Positions 8,058-17,800 of a stretch of DNA of 46,548 nucleotides are shown here, in pieces. Source of the DNA: an uncultured Clostridia bacterium. GTDB lineage: Bacteria; Bacillota; Clostridia; TANB77; CAG-508. How positions within the stretch are numbered: position 1 is the stretch's first letter; each line of letters starts with the position of its first letter. The stretch is taken from NCBI GenBank assembly GCA_944388745.1, contig CALXJZ010000003.1, positions 1-46,548 on the forward strand, in the 5' to 3' direction. Under the pieces are notes generated by a model, which saw only the letters and a program-made list of their open reading frames with translations, was not told where the DNA came from and ran no database searches. Position numbers and translations under genes: made by a program.

Positions 8058-9089
8058 ATGAAACTTTTTACATTTGGATCAAAAGATATAGGAATTGATT
8101 TAGGAACAGCAAATATCTTAGTTACAGTTAAAGGAAAAGGAATAGTTTTAAAAGAGCCTTCAGTTGTAGCAATAGATAGAAAAACTGGAAATATATTAGC
8201 AACAGGAAATGAAGCAAAAGAAATGTTGGGAAGAACGCCAGAACAAATAAAAGCAGTAAGACCATTGAAAGATGGAGTTATTGCAGATTTTACTGCTACA
8301 CAATTAATGCTTAAAAACCTAATAGAAAAAGTAGGAAAAAGATACAATGTTGGAAAACCTAGAGTTGTAGTAGGTGTACCTTCAGGAATTACAGAAGTTG
8401 AGGAAAGAGCAGTAGAAGAATCAGTAATTCAAGCAGGAGCAAAAGAAGTATATTTAATAGAAGAACCAATGGCAGCTGCTATTGGAGCATCATTAGATGT
8501 TGGAGAACCAAGTGGAAGCATTATTGTTGATATTGGTGGAGGAACAACAGAGGTAGCGGTTATTTCTTTAGGAGGAATAGTTGTAAGCCATTCTTTACGT
8601 GTTGCTGGTGACGAATTAGATGAAGATATAGTTAACTTTGTTAAAAAGGAAGAAAATTTAGCAATTGGAGAAACAACAGCTGAACAAATAAAAATGCAAA
8701 TAGGTTGTGCGATGCCACTTATGACAGAAATGTCAATGGAAGTAAGAGGAAGAGATTTAGCAGACGGATTACCTAGAACAGTTACAGTTACATCTACACA
8801 AATAGAAGAAGCAATGAAAGAATCTATCGGAAAAATTGTAGAAATAGTTAAATTAACATTAGAAAAAACACCACCTGAACTTGCATCAGATATTATGGAA
8901 AAAGGAATTGTGCTAGCTGGTGGGGGAGCATTAATAAAAAATCTAGATAAATTATTGAGTTTAGAAACAGGGATGCCAGTATATGTCGCAGAAGAACCAT
9001 TAGATTGTGTGGTTAGAGGAACAGGAAAAACTTTAGAGGATTTAGAAAGATTAAAAACTGTTTTAATTAATGCAAGAAAAAGAAAATAA
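8058..9089 (+). CDS. mreB: rod shape-determining protein MreB
   Basis: A 343-residue actin homologue of normal length. The actin-fold nucleotide site is complete: phosphate 1 at GIDLGTANILV (about residues 11-21), phosphate 2 at VDIGGGTTEVAV (about 156-167) and the adenosine loop at GIVLAGGGALIKNL (about 284-297). It forms membrane-bound filaments that organise the elongasome (MreC, MreD, RodA, PBP2) along the side wall. Operon position radC-mreB-mreC-mreD-mrdA-minC is the classical Firmicute arrangement. The gap to mreC is 95 bases and contains no clear terminator. Confidence 0.97.
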   Translation: MKLFTFGSKDIGIDLGTANILVTVKGKGIVLKEPSVVAIDRKTGNILATGNEAKEMLGRTPEQIKAVRPLKDGVIADFTATQLMLKNLIEKVGKRYNVGKPRVVVGVPSGITEVEERAVEESVIQAGAKEVYLIEEPMAAAIGASLDVGEPSGSIIVDIGGGTTEVAVISLGGIVVSHSLRVAGDELDEDIVNFVKKEENLAIGETTAEQIKMQIGCAMPLMTEMSMEVRGRDLADGLPRTVTVTSTQIEEAMKESIGKIVEIVKLTLEKTPPELASDIMEKGIVLAGGGALIKNLDKLLSLETGMPVYVAEEPLDCVVRGTGKTLEDLERLKTVLINARKRK

Positions 9090-9184
9090 ACAAAAAAGCT
9101 AAACTATTATAATAAATAATGTTTTGCACCTTGTTGTCGCAACCTTTGATTGTAAAAGAAAAATGAAAGATTGAGAGGTAAAAA

Positions 9185-10000
9185 ATGTATAGAAATAAAA
9201 AAGCAGGAACTGTTGGAATTATAATTACTATTATTATTTTAATATTGATTGTTATTTTTTCAAATGGAGAAAGTAATACTGCATTTTTTGAAAATGCAGC
9301 TAGTAATCTAGTTATGCCTATTCAAAATGGTTTGACTTATTTGAAAAATAAAATAAGTGGTAATAATACATTTTTTACAGATATAAATAATTTACAAGCA
9401 GAAAATGAAGAGTTAAAACAAAAAAATAGCGAGTTAGAGCAATCTTTAAGAGAATTAGAAAATATAAAAACAGAAAATGAAACATTAAAAGAATATTTGA
9501 ATCTAACTGAAAAATATGGAGAATATAATACAGTTCCAGGATATGTTATAAATAAAGATATAAGTAATTATTCAAAGACAATAGTAATTAATTTAGGAAC
9601 AGATGATGGAGTAGCAGAAAATATGACTGTTATAGCAGACCAGGGATTAGTTGGATATGTCGTATCTGTTACAGACACAACAGCAAAAGTGCAAACAATA
9701 ATTGATACGGCAAGTTCAGTTAGCTGTATCATGAGCTCAAATGATGAAAGTATAGTATGCAAAGGGACAATGGATGATGATTCTTCATTAAGAGCAATGT
9801 ATATTCCAACTGATAGTAATATTGCACAAGGGGAAAGTATAGAGACATCAGGTTTGGGTGGAATTTATCCAAAAGGAATACATGTTGGAACAGTAGAAAG
9901 AGTAACAAATACTCAAAATTTGACAGATAGATATGCAATAGTGAAGACAGCAGTTGATTTTGATAAGTTGAATACGGTCTTAGTTATAACAAACCAATAA
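9185..10000 (+). CDS. mreC: rod shape-determining protein MreC
   Basis: A 271-residue protein with one N-terminal membrane segment (about 9-28), an extracytoplasmic coiled coil (about 70-110; LQAENEELKQKNSELEQSL), and the paired beta-barrel core with GYVINKDISNYSKTIVINLG and DDGVAENMTVIADQGLVGYV. MreC dimerises through the coiled coil and activates PBP2 in the elongasome. The ATG follows GAGAGGTAAAAA. Downstream is a 24-bp outer-stem palindrome before mreD, which could modulate the relative expression of the two genes. Confidence 0.95.
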   Translation: MYRNKKAGTVGIIITIIILILIVIFSNGESNTAFFENAASNLVMPIQNGLTYLKNKISGNNTFFTDINNLQAENEELKQKNSELEQSLRELENIKTENETLKEYLNLTEKYGEYNTVPGYVINKDISNYSKTIVINLGTDDGVAENMTVIADQGLVGYVVSVTDTTAKVQTIIDTASSVSCIMSSNDESIVCKGTMDDDSSLRAMYIPTDSNIAQGESIETSGLGGIYPKGIHVGTVERVTNTQNLTDRYAIVKTAVDFDKLNTVLVITNQ

Positions 10001-10008
10001 ATGAATGA

Positions 10009-10132
10009 GCTGATGATATATTTATATATTTTTCCGTAATCCCCATTCAAGAAAATGTAATTCACATACGTTCAAACATTTTCTAGAAAGGTCCCCCCAA
10101 TATACTTCAAAATATATAAATATATCATCAGC
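10009..10132. repeat. nested palindrome in the mreC-mreD spacer
   Basis: Perfect 24-base outer arms (10009-10032 and 10109-10132, beginning GCTGATGATATA) enclose an inner stem (TTC-x-AGAAAATGT with its complement, ending at 10084 or shortly after) around a 17-base loop, plus C-rich stretches (TCCCC, CCCCCC). As RNA it would form a long hairpin with an internal bubble and apical stem-loop. No T-tract follows, so it is not a standard terminator. Confidence 0.8.
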
Positions 10133-10203
10133 AAATAAAAGAATATAGTTTTTGTAAGTTAAATAGCAAACTAAACGAAGTAAAAGTGAAAGAGGTGAAC
10201 CAA

Positions 10204-10737
10204 GTGAAAAAATTAGTTATTAATATATTTTTGATTTTAACAATTTTTATTATCTATTTTTTGCAATCTAATTTTTTTACTTGGTTTAATATTGCAGGAA
10301 TAATGCCAAATTTATTTGTTGTTATAGTTTTGTTTATAGGGTTATTTGCAAGTAAAACTATGGGAACAATTTATGGAATAGTTATTGGACTTATATTAGA
10401 TTTATTATTTGGCAGAAGTGTTGGGATTCAGGCAGTTTCTTTGGGGCTAATTGGATTTTTAGCAGGAATATTTGATAAAAACTTTTCTAAAGATAGCAGA
10501 ATGACAATTATGCTTATGGTTTTAAGTTCAACAGTAATTGTTGAAGTATTAAATTATTTGTTTAAATACATGTTTGAAGGAATTAGTGTAGAAGTATTCA
10601 ATTTTGTTAAAATTTTAATTTTAGAAGTTATATTTAATTTATTATTAACGATTATATTATATCCATTAATTCGAAAATTTGGATATGATATAGAAAATGA
10701 ATATAAAGGTAATAAAATATTGACTAGGTATTTTTAA
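10204..10737 (+). CDS. mreD: rod shape-determining protein MreD
   Basis: A 177-residue, very hydrophobic protein with five or six predicted membrane helices and the MreD feature FVVIVLFIGLFASKTMGTIYGIVIGLILDLLFG (split around residues 38-70), in which GLILDLL is characteristic. It is the membrane scaffold of the elongasome and binds MreC. I chose GTG at 10204, six bases after AGAGGTG, rather than the GTG at 10186, which precedes the ribosome site. The gene ends 15 bases before mrdA. Confidence 0.9.
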   Translation: MKKLVINIFLILTIFIIYFLQSNFFTWFNIAGIMPNLFVVIVLFIGLFASKTMGTIYGIVIGLILDLLFGRSVGIQAVSLGLIGFLAGIFDKNFSKDSRMTIMLMVLSSTVIVEVLNYLFKYMFEGISVEVFNFVKILILEVIFNLLLTIILYPLIRKFGYDIENEYKGNKILTRYF

Positions 10738-10752
10738 AAGGCAGGTGATAAT

Positions 10753-12888
10753 TTGGTAAGCATTAAAAGAGGGACTACTAGAAAAGTAGCAAAAAAAGCA
10801 AATACAAATCTAAGATTTAATATAATAACAGTATTAATATATATTGTAGGAATTATTTTAATTGCTAGATTATTCGACTTGCAAATAGTTCACGGTGCAG
10901 AATATAGAGAACAATCAAATACAAGATTAACAAGGGAAAGTACAATTGAGGCAGCAAGAGGTTCGATATTAGATAGAAGTGGCCAAGAATTAGTTACATC
11001 AGATGCACAATTTTCTTTGGAAATGTATAAAACTAAAGTAGATGACCAGACATTAAATCAAGACATATTAAATATGGTACAAGTATTAGAAAAATACGGT
11101 TGTTCATATTCTGATGATTTTCCAGTAAATACTGACACATTTGAATATACAATTTCAGGAGATGAACTGCTAGACTGGAAAGAAGATTATGATATAGATG
11201 AGGATATGACAGCTGAACAGGCTTTTTATGAATTTAAAGATAAATATGAAATACAAAATACTGATATCCAAGAGATTAGAAAAATAATTGCAATAAGATA
11301 TTTGATATCACAAAAAGGATATAGTAGCACGAGAGCTGTTACAATTTCAGAAAATATACCAAGAGAAGCGGTTGCAGAATTTAGTGAGAGTTCATCTAAA
11401 TTTGCGGGTATAAATATAGTTGTTAAACCTGTTAGAAAATACACTTCTGGAACTTTAGCGTCACATATTTTAGGATATGCAGCACAAATAAGTTCAGAAG
11501 AATATGAAACGAGAAAGGAATATTATTCTCAAAATGATATAATTGGAAAAACGGGAATAGAATATGTTTTTGAAGAATATCTAAAAGGAAAAAATGGAAC
11601 AAAACAAATTGATATGGCGGTTGATGGTTCTACAACTGCTGAATATATAGCAGAAGAAGCTATTAAAGGTTCAGACATAGTTCTAACAATAGATGCAAAT
11701 TTACAAAGAGTTACGGAAGAAGCATTAAAAGCAAATATTGAAAAAATAAGAAATGGTGGATTCGGACAAAGATTTGATACAAATGCAGGAGCTTGTGTTG
11801 TAATGAATGTAAATACAGGGGAAGTACTTGCAATGGCAAGTTATCCAGATTATAACCCTGCAGATTTCGTCGGAGGAATAAGTACAGAAAATTGGAATAA
11901 TTATACAAATAATGAAGCAAAACCACTTGTAAATAAAGCTGTACAAAATTCATATTCACCAGGTTCTACTTTCAAGATGATTACAGCAATAGCAGGATTA
12001 GAGTCTGGAACAATAACTACCACAACAAAAATTAATGATACTGGTGTGTATAGAAAATATAGTGATTATCAACCAAGATGCTGGTATTTTAGTGATTATG
12101 GTAGAGGACATGGATGGCTTGATGTTGCAGGTGCAATTGAAAAATCATGTAACTATTTCTTCTATCAAACTGCTGATAATATGGGAATTGACACTTTAGT
12201 AAAATATGCTAAATATTTTGGTTTAGGAACAAAAACTGGTATAGAATTGCAAAGTGAAACTGCAGGACAATTGGCAAGCAGAGAAACAAAACAAAAATTA
12301 CATCCAGATGATCCAACTTGGTATCCAGCAGACTCATTACAAGCTGCAATTGGACAAAACGATAATGAATTTAGTCCATTGCAAATGGCGAAATATATAA
12401 GTATGCTTGCAAATGGTGGTAAACAAATAGATGTAAGTATAGTAAAAACAATTAGAAATTCAGATGGTTCAGAAGAGTCAAAAGAAGAAATTAATAATTT
12501 TGTGAATCAAAAATTAGGAATTGAAGAAACTGAAACTGAAGATATAACAATTGACCAAAATAATTTAAATGCGGTATTATCAGGAATGCAATCAGTAACT
12601 GGTGATTCTGGAGGAACTGCATATGTAAGATTTAGAGATTTTAACATAAGTGTTGGAGGAAAGACAGGTTCTGCTGAAGCCCCAAATGACAAAGTTCATG
12701 CATGGTTTGTTGGATTTGCACCATTTGAAAATCCTGAGATAGCAATAGTTGTTATGGTTGAAAATGGTGGACATGGAAATTATACAGCAGAGGTTGTAAG
12801 AGATATAATGGAAGAGTATTTTGGAATGAATACACAAGATATTCAAGAAGATATGACAGCTGAGCCATACACACAGAGTTTAAATTAG
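10753..12888 (+). CDS. mrdA: penicillin-binding protein 2 (class B transpeptidase of the elongasome)
   Basis: A 711-residue class B PBP. The membrane anchor is at about residues 25-43, followed by a dimerisation/pedestal domain containing ARGSILDRSGQELV (about 69-82) and the transpeptidase domain from about 310. All three active-site motifs are present: STFK in YSPGSTFKM (about 400), SCN near 472, and KTGSAE near 638. It cross-links peptidoglycan during elongation together with RodA, which is not in this window. The TTG start at 10753 has AGGTGAT five bases upstream. The stop codon is the first base pair set of a large palindrome that fills the gap to minC. Confidence 0.95.
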   Translation: MVSIKRGTTRKVAKKANTNLRFNIITVLIYIVGIILIARLFDLQIVHGAEYREQSNTRLTRESTIEAARGSILDRSGQELVTSDAQFSLEMYKTKVDDQTLNQDILNMVQVLEKYGCSYSDDFPVNTDTFEYTISGDELLDWKEDYDIDEDMTAEQAFYEFKDKYEIQNTDIQEIRKIIAIRYLISQKGYSSTRAVTISENIPREAVAEFSESSSKFAGINIVVKPVRKYTSGTLASHILGYAAQISSEEYETRKEYYSQNDIIGKTGIEYVFEEYLKGKNGTKQIDMAVDGSTTAEYIAEEAIKGSDIVLTIDANLQRVTEEALKANIEKIRNGGFGQRFDTNAGACVVMNVNTGEVLAMASYPDYNPADFVGGISTENWNNYTNNEAKPLVNKAVQNSYSPGSTFKMITAIAGLESGTITTTTKINDTGVYRKYSDYQPRCWYFSDYGRGHGWLDVAGAIEKSCNYFFYQTADNMGIDTLVKYAKYFGLGTKTGIELQSETAGQLASRETKQKLHPDDPTWYPADSLQAAIGQNDNEFSPLQMAKYISMLANGGKQIDVSIVKTIRNSDGSEESKEEINNFVNQKLGIEETETEDITIDQNNLNAVLSGMQSVTGDSGGTAYVRFRDFNISVGGKTGSAEAPNDKVHAWFVGFAPFENPEIAIVVMVENGGHGNYTAEVVRDIMEEYFGMNTQDIQEDMTAEPYTQSLN

Positions 12889-13119
12889 TTGCAATTTATA
12901 GTTTATAAAATGTTGATATGTTAATTTTTTATAAATTTTTCGGTTCAATACGAAAATATAATAATTTCTAAAATAATTTTATGGCACCCTTTCACGGCAA
13001 GCGTGAACATTTTCCATAAAATTATTTAAGAAATTCTAAAGTTTCTTTAATCACATTCAAAATTTATTCAATATTAACATACCAACATTAAGTGAAATAA
13101 CTTGACTGTAAATTGCAAC
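12888..13119. repeat. large triple-nested palindrome in the mrdA-minC spacer
   Basis: Three concentric inverted repeats: outer (12888-12902 with 13105-13119, 14 of 15 complementary, GTTGCAATTTA core), middle (12909-12925 with 13073-13089, 16 of 17) and inner (12963-12984 with 13014-13035, 21 of 22). The centre is CACGGCAAGCGTG, itself a small hairpin. The whole spacer therefore folds into one extended hairpin of about 230 bases. No coding potential and no T-tract. Confidence 0.85.
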
Positions 13120-13148
13120 AAATAATAAATGAAAAGAGGAAGGTTGAA

Positions 13149-13760
13149 ATGAAACATTGTGTTAGTATTAATTTAAGAAAAAATGAAATTATAATAAAAT
13201 TGGATGATAATGCAACACAAAGGGAAATAGTAGAAAACTTAAGAAGAAAATTGCCTGAATTAAAAAAATTGTATAAGGATGAAAAAACACCAATTACAGT
13301 TACAGGAAAAGTATTGAAAAATAGAGAAATAGACGAAATACAAGCATTGATAAAAGATAAAATTGATGTGGAAATTGATTTTGATATGCCGAAAAGTTTA
13401 GGGTTATCAAGTATAAAGAAAACTTTTGAAAAAGAAATCGCAATTTCTGAAACTAAATTCCATAGAGGTTCATTACGTTCAGGTCAAAAGCTTGAATCAG
13501 ATGGAAGTTTAGTAATATTGGGAGATGTTAATTCAGGAGCAGAGGTAATGGCATCTGATAATATTGTTGTATTAGGTGCATTAAGAGGATTAGCACATGC
13601 AGGAGCAAAAGGAAATAAACAAGCTATAATTGCAGCAGGTTTAATAGATACGGTTCAAATTAGAATAGCAAATATAGTAAGAGAAATAGACAGAGATGAA
13701 GAACCTTTGCATAAACAAGCTTATGTAAGTGTTATAGATGATAAAATAGTAATTGAATAA
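13149..13760 (+). CDS. minC: septum site-determining protein MinC
   Basis: A 203-residue MinC of near-normal length. The N-terminal FtsZ-interacting domain (about 1-95) leads into the C-terminal beta-helix with the typical turns RSGQ (near 118), GDVNSGAEVMASDNIVVLG (near 129-147) and RGLAHAGAKG. It blocks FtsZ assembly away from midcell when recruited by MinD. I placed the start at ATG 13149, five bases after AGGAAGG; the upstream in-frame TTG lies in the palindrome. MinD, which normally follows directly, is absent here: the next genes are convergent and unrelated. minC is the last gene of the operon in this genome. Confidence 0.9.
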   Translation: MKHCVSINLRKNEIIIKLDDNATQREIVENLRRKLPELKKLYKDEKTPITVTGKVLKNREIDEIQALIKDKIDVEIDFDMPKSLGLSSIKKTFEKEIAISETKFHRGSLRSGQKLESDGSLVILGDVNSGAEVMASDNIVVLGALRGLAHAGAKGNKQAIIAAGLIDTVQIRIANIVREIDRDEEPLHKQAYVSVIDDKIVIE

Positions 13761-13778
13761 TAAGGGGTTAATGAATAG

Positions 13779-14156
13779 TTAACTCAAAAGCAACATAATT
13801 AAAGCTAAAAATAGTGTGTAATCTTTGACACCTTCTTGATATAGAAAAAATAATAGACCAAGGATAATAATATCATCTAGATAAAGTGAAATACCCAATA
13901 TTTCAATAATTGGTTCATCACTATCCATATCAAATGGATTTTGAAAGTGGATAGGGCCGAAACCAGAATATCTAGATGATTTATTTTCTTTATTTTCGGT
14001 GCGATTTGTTTCAATATTATTATCGTTAGTTAAGTCAGAGATATTATTGCTTGTATCAAAATCAAGTGATTCTTTACTAATGCTTTTATTATAGTTATTT
14101 CTTGCATAATATCTATTCATATTATAAGGATATTGATAAAAAGGAAAAATAGGCAT
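13779..14156 (-). CDS. conserved small protein with C-terminal hydrophobic hairpin, unknown function
   Basis: A 125-residue protein. The first 80 residues are Asn/Asp/Ser-rich and probably disordered; the conserved part is the C-terminus, DEPIIEILGISLYLDDIIILGLLFFLYQEGVKDYTLFLALIMLLLS, read in two halves, which forms two membrane-seeking helices. I recall similar short C-terminal modules in spore-forming clostridia but cannot name the family. Its ATG overlaps the stop codon of the upstream gene by one base (TAATG), so translation is coupled. Spore-related function is a guess from taxonomic recall only. Confidence 0.6.
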   Translation of the reverse strand: MPIFPFYQYPYNMNRYYARNNYNKSISKESLDFDTSNNISDLTNDNNIETNRTENKENKSSRYSGFGPIHFQNPFDMDSDEPIIEILGISLYLDDIIILGLLFFLYQEGVKDYTLFLALIMLLLS

Positions 14157-14650
14157 TACTTAGGACTCTCCTTATTATTTAGATTGTCAGAATTATTTAT
14201 ATTAATATCAGAAATATTTTCTGAATTTCTATTATTTTGATTATGACTATTGTTATCATTATTAAATAATCCTGTAATTTGAGCTATATTAAGTAAATTT
14301 GCATATTGATCAACCTTTTCTCTTCTACTTTCTCTAAGATAAGGTTTAAGAGAATGAAGTAAGTTGCTACTAGGATTATTTGAATTGTTCATTTTGTCCA
14401 TTACAGATTTCATTTTCATAATAGTATTCATATCTATGTTACTAAAATCAAAAGAATTAGTTGAATTTTCAGTATTATTTGAAGCATTATTAGAATTGTT
14501 TTGACTATTGTTATTATTGTTATTCATCATAGAAGAAAAATTTTGTATCATTTCAGGTGGAATTTGTGAAATTACATCATTTAATTCACCTTTATTCATC
14601 ATATCTTTTAATTTATTAATTGTATTTTCATCAAAATTCATATTATTCAA
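14156..14650 (-). CDS. Asn-rich protein of unknown function, coupled to the downstream membrane protein
   Basis: About 164 residues. An N-terminal helix (ENTINKLKDMMNKGELNDVI) is followed by a long Asn-rich low-complexity run, a conserved-looking module LHSLKPYLRESRREKVDQYANLLNIAQI (read in two parts, about residues 108-135), then another Asn-rich tail. The KPYL-RREKVDQ-A module resembles a motif in uncharacterised proteins of spore-forming Firmicutes. The ribosome site AGAGGTGA favours the TTG at 14650; the ATG three codons later is also possible. It shares one base with the next gene. The gene pair is divergent from the giant surface-protein gene. Confidence 0.55.
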   Translation of the reverse strand: MNNMNFDENTINKLKDMMNKGELNDVISQIPPEMIQNFSSMMNNNNNNSQNNSNNASNNTENSTNSFDFSNIDMNTIMKMKSVMDKMNNSNNPSSNLLHSLKPYLRESRREKVDQYANLLNIAQITGLFNNDNNSHNQNNRNSENISDININNSDNLNNKESPK

Positions 14651-14763
14651 AAAAATCACCTCTTATATAAATATATTCTTTTTCAAATAATCTATGTTTA
14701 TTATATGAAATAATAAAGAAAATGTTAATAAACATAAAAACTTAAAAAATAATGGTAAAACTG

Positions 14764-14792
14764 TTGAAAAAACTGGAAAAATGCGATATAAT
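14764..14792 (+). promoter_or_regulatory. promoter of the surface-protein operon
   Basis: TTGAAA at 14764-14769, 17-base spacer, TATAAT at 14787-14792. The leader is short, about 40 bases, and ends in AAAGGAGG. Confidence 0.75.
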
Positions 14793-14837
14793 ATGTAATA
14801 GGTGGGAAAATGTAAAAAAATAAAGGAGGCTATCATT

Positions 14838-17800
14838 ATGAAAAATAGAATATTAAAAATAGCAACAATTATTATGCTAATAATGACTTTAACAGTAACA
14901 AATTTCATATTTGTAGGGTCAAGTCTTATTAGTTATGCGGCAAATGCATTAGAAACTAACCATAAAAATGTCGAGTTTAATGCATATTTTACAGATGGAA
15001 ATAATCAAGAAATATCTTCAGTAGACATGTCAAATATGGAAGATATCTATTTAAATATGCAAATAGAAGTAAAAAATGAAGGATATTTTAATGGTAAAAT
15101 TACAATAGAAGATAGTAATTTTACTTTAAAAAGTACAGACAGTAACTATGTAAATAATATAGAAGGAAATGCAATTACTTTAAATCAGATAAATGCTAAT
15201 ACAAAAGCAGAGATTAAAGTAAATGTAGGACTAAATAAAGATGAAATATTTAACATAGATAATTTATCAAAAACCAATCTAATTAATTTAGAAGGAAATT
15301 ATTATGATAGCACTGAAAAAGATATAAATATTAAAGCTGAAAGAGAACTTAAATTAGATTTAGTGGAGAATTATACATCTGATAATGTTTCAGACAGTAT
15401 AGAAATAATTACAAATAAAATAACTTCAGTTGACGGTGAAGAAAAAAGAGTTATTCAATTACTTTGGAATGTTGGATTAAAAGAAAATAACTATCCAATG
15501 AAAGAATTAGAAGCAAATATAACAGTTCCAACAATTGATGGTAAAAGGGCAGAAGTTACAAAAGTTGTAGATTTTAATGAAATGACATATTATGATTATA
15601 CATATGATGGTTCAAATGTAACTTTTAAATTCACAAACAAACCATCTGATAATAATGAAATTCGTTGGAAACTAGACGGAACTGAAAAAATAGTATTAAC
15701 ATATATTTATGATAGTGATGTAGAAATAAATAGTCAAGAAATAATAGCAGAACAAAAAATAAAATTATATGATGATAAAGAATTATCATATACACAAAAT
15801 ATTATTTTAGATAATGAAGAAAAAGATAATATTGTAACTATAACTTCAGCGCCAGAACAACAAAGTATGTATAAAGGAAAATTATATGCTGGTTTAGAAA
15901 AAGAATATGTTATAAATACAAGTATTAATATTAATTTTGCCAAAGCAATTATTGGTGGTATAACACTTCAAGAAAGTACAAATCAAAATGTAATAAGAGA
16001 TGTATATACAAGAACAGTAGTTTCAAAAGACCAATTTGATGAACTATTTGGACAAACAGGAGAAATAACAATTTATGATGAAAATAGTCAAGTTATTGGT
16101 AGAATTACTAATTCAACTCCAATAGATGAAAATAGAAATATAGTAATTACATATAGTACAGAGCCAACAGCAATAAGATTAGAAACATCAATACCAATTG
16201 CAGAAGGAACATTAAAAATTAAAAATTATAAAAAATTAGTTTCAAACAGTTCAAGTAATATAGCTGAATTAGGACAAATCGGATACATTTCTGAGGTTGG
16301 TTATAATAACAACAAAATAGGACAAGTAGAAAATAGTATTGATTTACAAGAAACAACAACTCAAAGTAAATTTGAAATTGATAAAAGTACTTTATCAACA
16401 ATAGCAGATAATTCTGTGGAAATGAGAGCTACATTATTAACAAATAATGAACAATATGATTTATATCAAAATCCTGTATTTAGATTTGAATTACCAGAAC
16501 AGGTAGAAAATATTGAAATTACAGGTGTAGAACTTTTATATGAAAATGAATTAGAAGTAGCAAATTATACTATTGATGGTAGAAATATTATAGTTACATT
16601 AGAAGGTAAGCAAACAGATTATAAAGAAACGGCTGTTGAAGGAGCAATATTAGTTATTAATGCTAATATAGCAGTAAATAAAAAAGCTCCAACAACTGAT
16701 ACAGCTATAACAATGTATTATGAAAATGAAAATGCTCATTCATATGTAGATGGTACAAGTATAGGAAGTGAAACACAAGATATTAAAATAGTAGCACCAA
16801 AAGACTTAACAATAATTAATAGTATACCAGAAATTTCATTAGAGACTACTGGGCAAGATGAAAATGCAAGTGTAAATTTAATTACGCAAGATGTACCAAA
16901 ACAATTAGAAATACATTCAGAGATAATAAACACAACTGAAAGTAGAATGAATAATGTAAGAATACTTGGAACATTATTAACAGATAGTAGCAAAAATAAT
17001 TTAGGAATTCAGATTGTAGATGGTTTGCAAATATCTAATAGAGCAGATATAACGATTTATTATACAGAAAATGAAAATGCTACAAATGATTTAAATAGTG
17101 TAGATAATGGATGGAGTAAAGAATTTACTCAAAATGCTAAAAAATATTTGGTAATTATAGACCAATTAGAAACTGGAGAAAGTATTGAAATCTCATATAA
17201 TGTACAAATTCCAGAAACATTAGAATATAACAAAAAAGCAGAAGAATATTATAGTGTAAGTTATGTAAGTGGAGAAACATCAGTGGAAAATACATTGAGT
17301 TCATCAATAATTACATTAGAAACAGGAATTGGACCAAAATTAGAAGCAAAATTATCTGCAACAATTGGTGGAAAAGAAATTACTCAAAATGTAAAAAATG
17401 GAGAAGTAATACAATATAATATAGAGGTTTCAAATACAGGTTCTGAAAATATAGATAATATTGAAGTAATAGGCCAAGTTCCAGATGGTACAACAATGGT
17501 AGTACCAGAAGAAGATTACGAATATACAGGAGCTTCATATTATGAAGAATTACAAGATAGAGAATATAAAACAACAATCGAAAATATTGAACCAGGAGAT
17601 GTAAAAACAGTAACATATGAAGTAAGAGTAAATTCAGATACACCTGAAGGAACTAAATTAGAGAATAAGTTACAAGTTGCATTTAATGGGGTAACTTCAG
17701 AAACAGAAGCTCATGTATTAACAACTGAAAAAGGAAATTTAAGAGTAACAGTAAAAAGAGTTACAGATAGAAGTGTAGATTTATATACAGCAGGTGTAGT

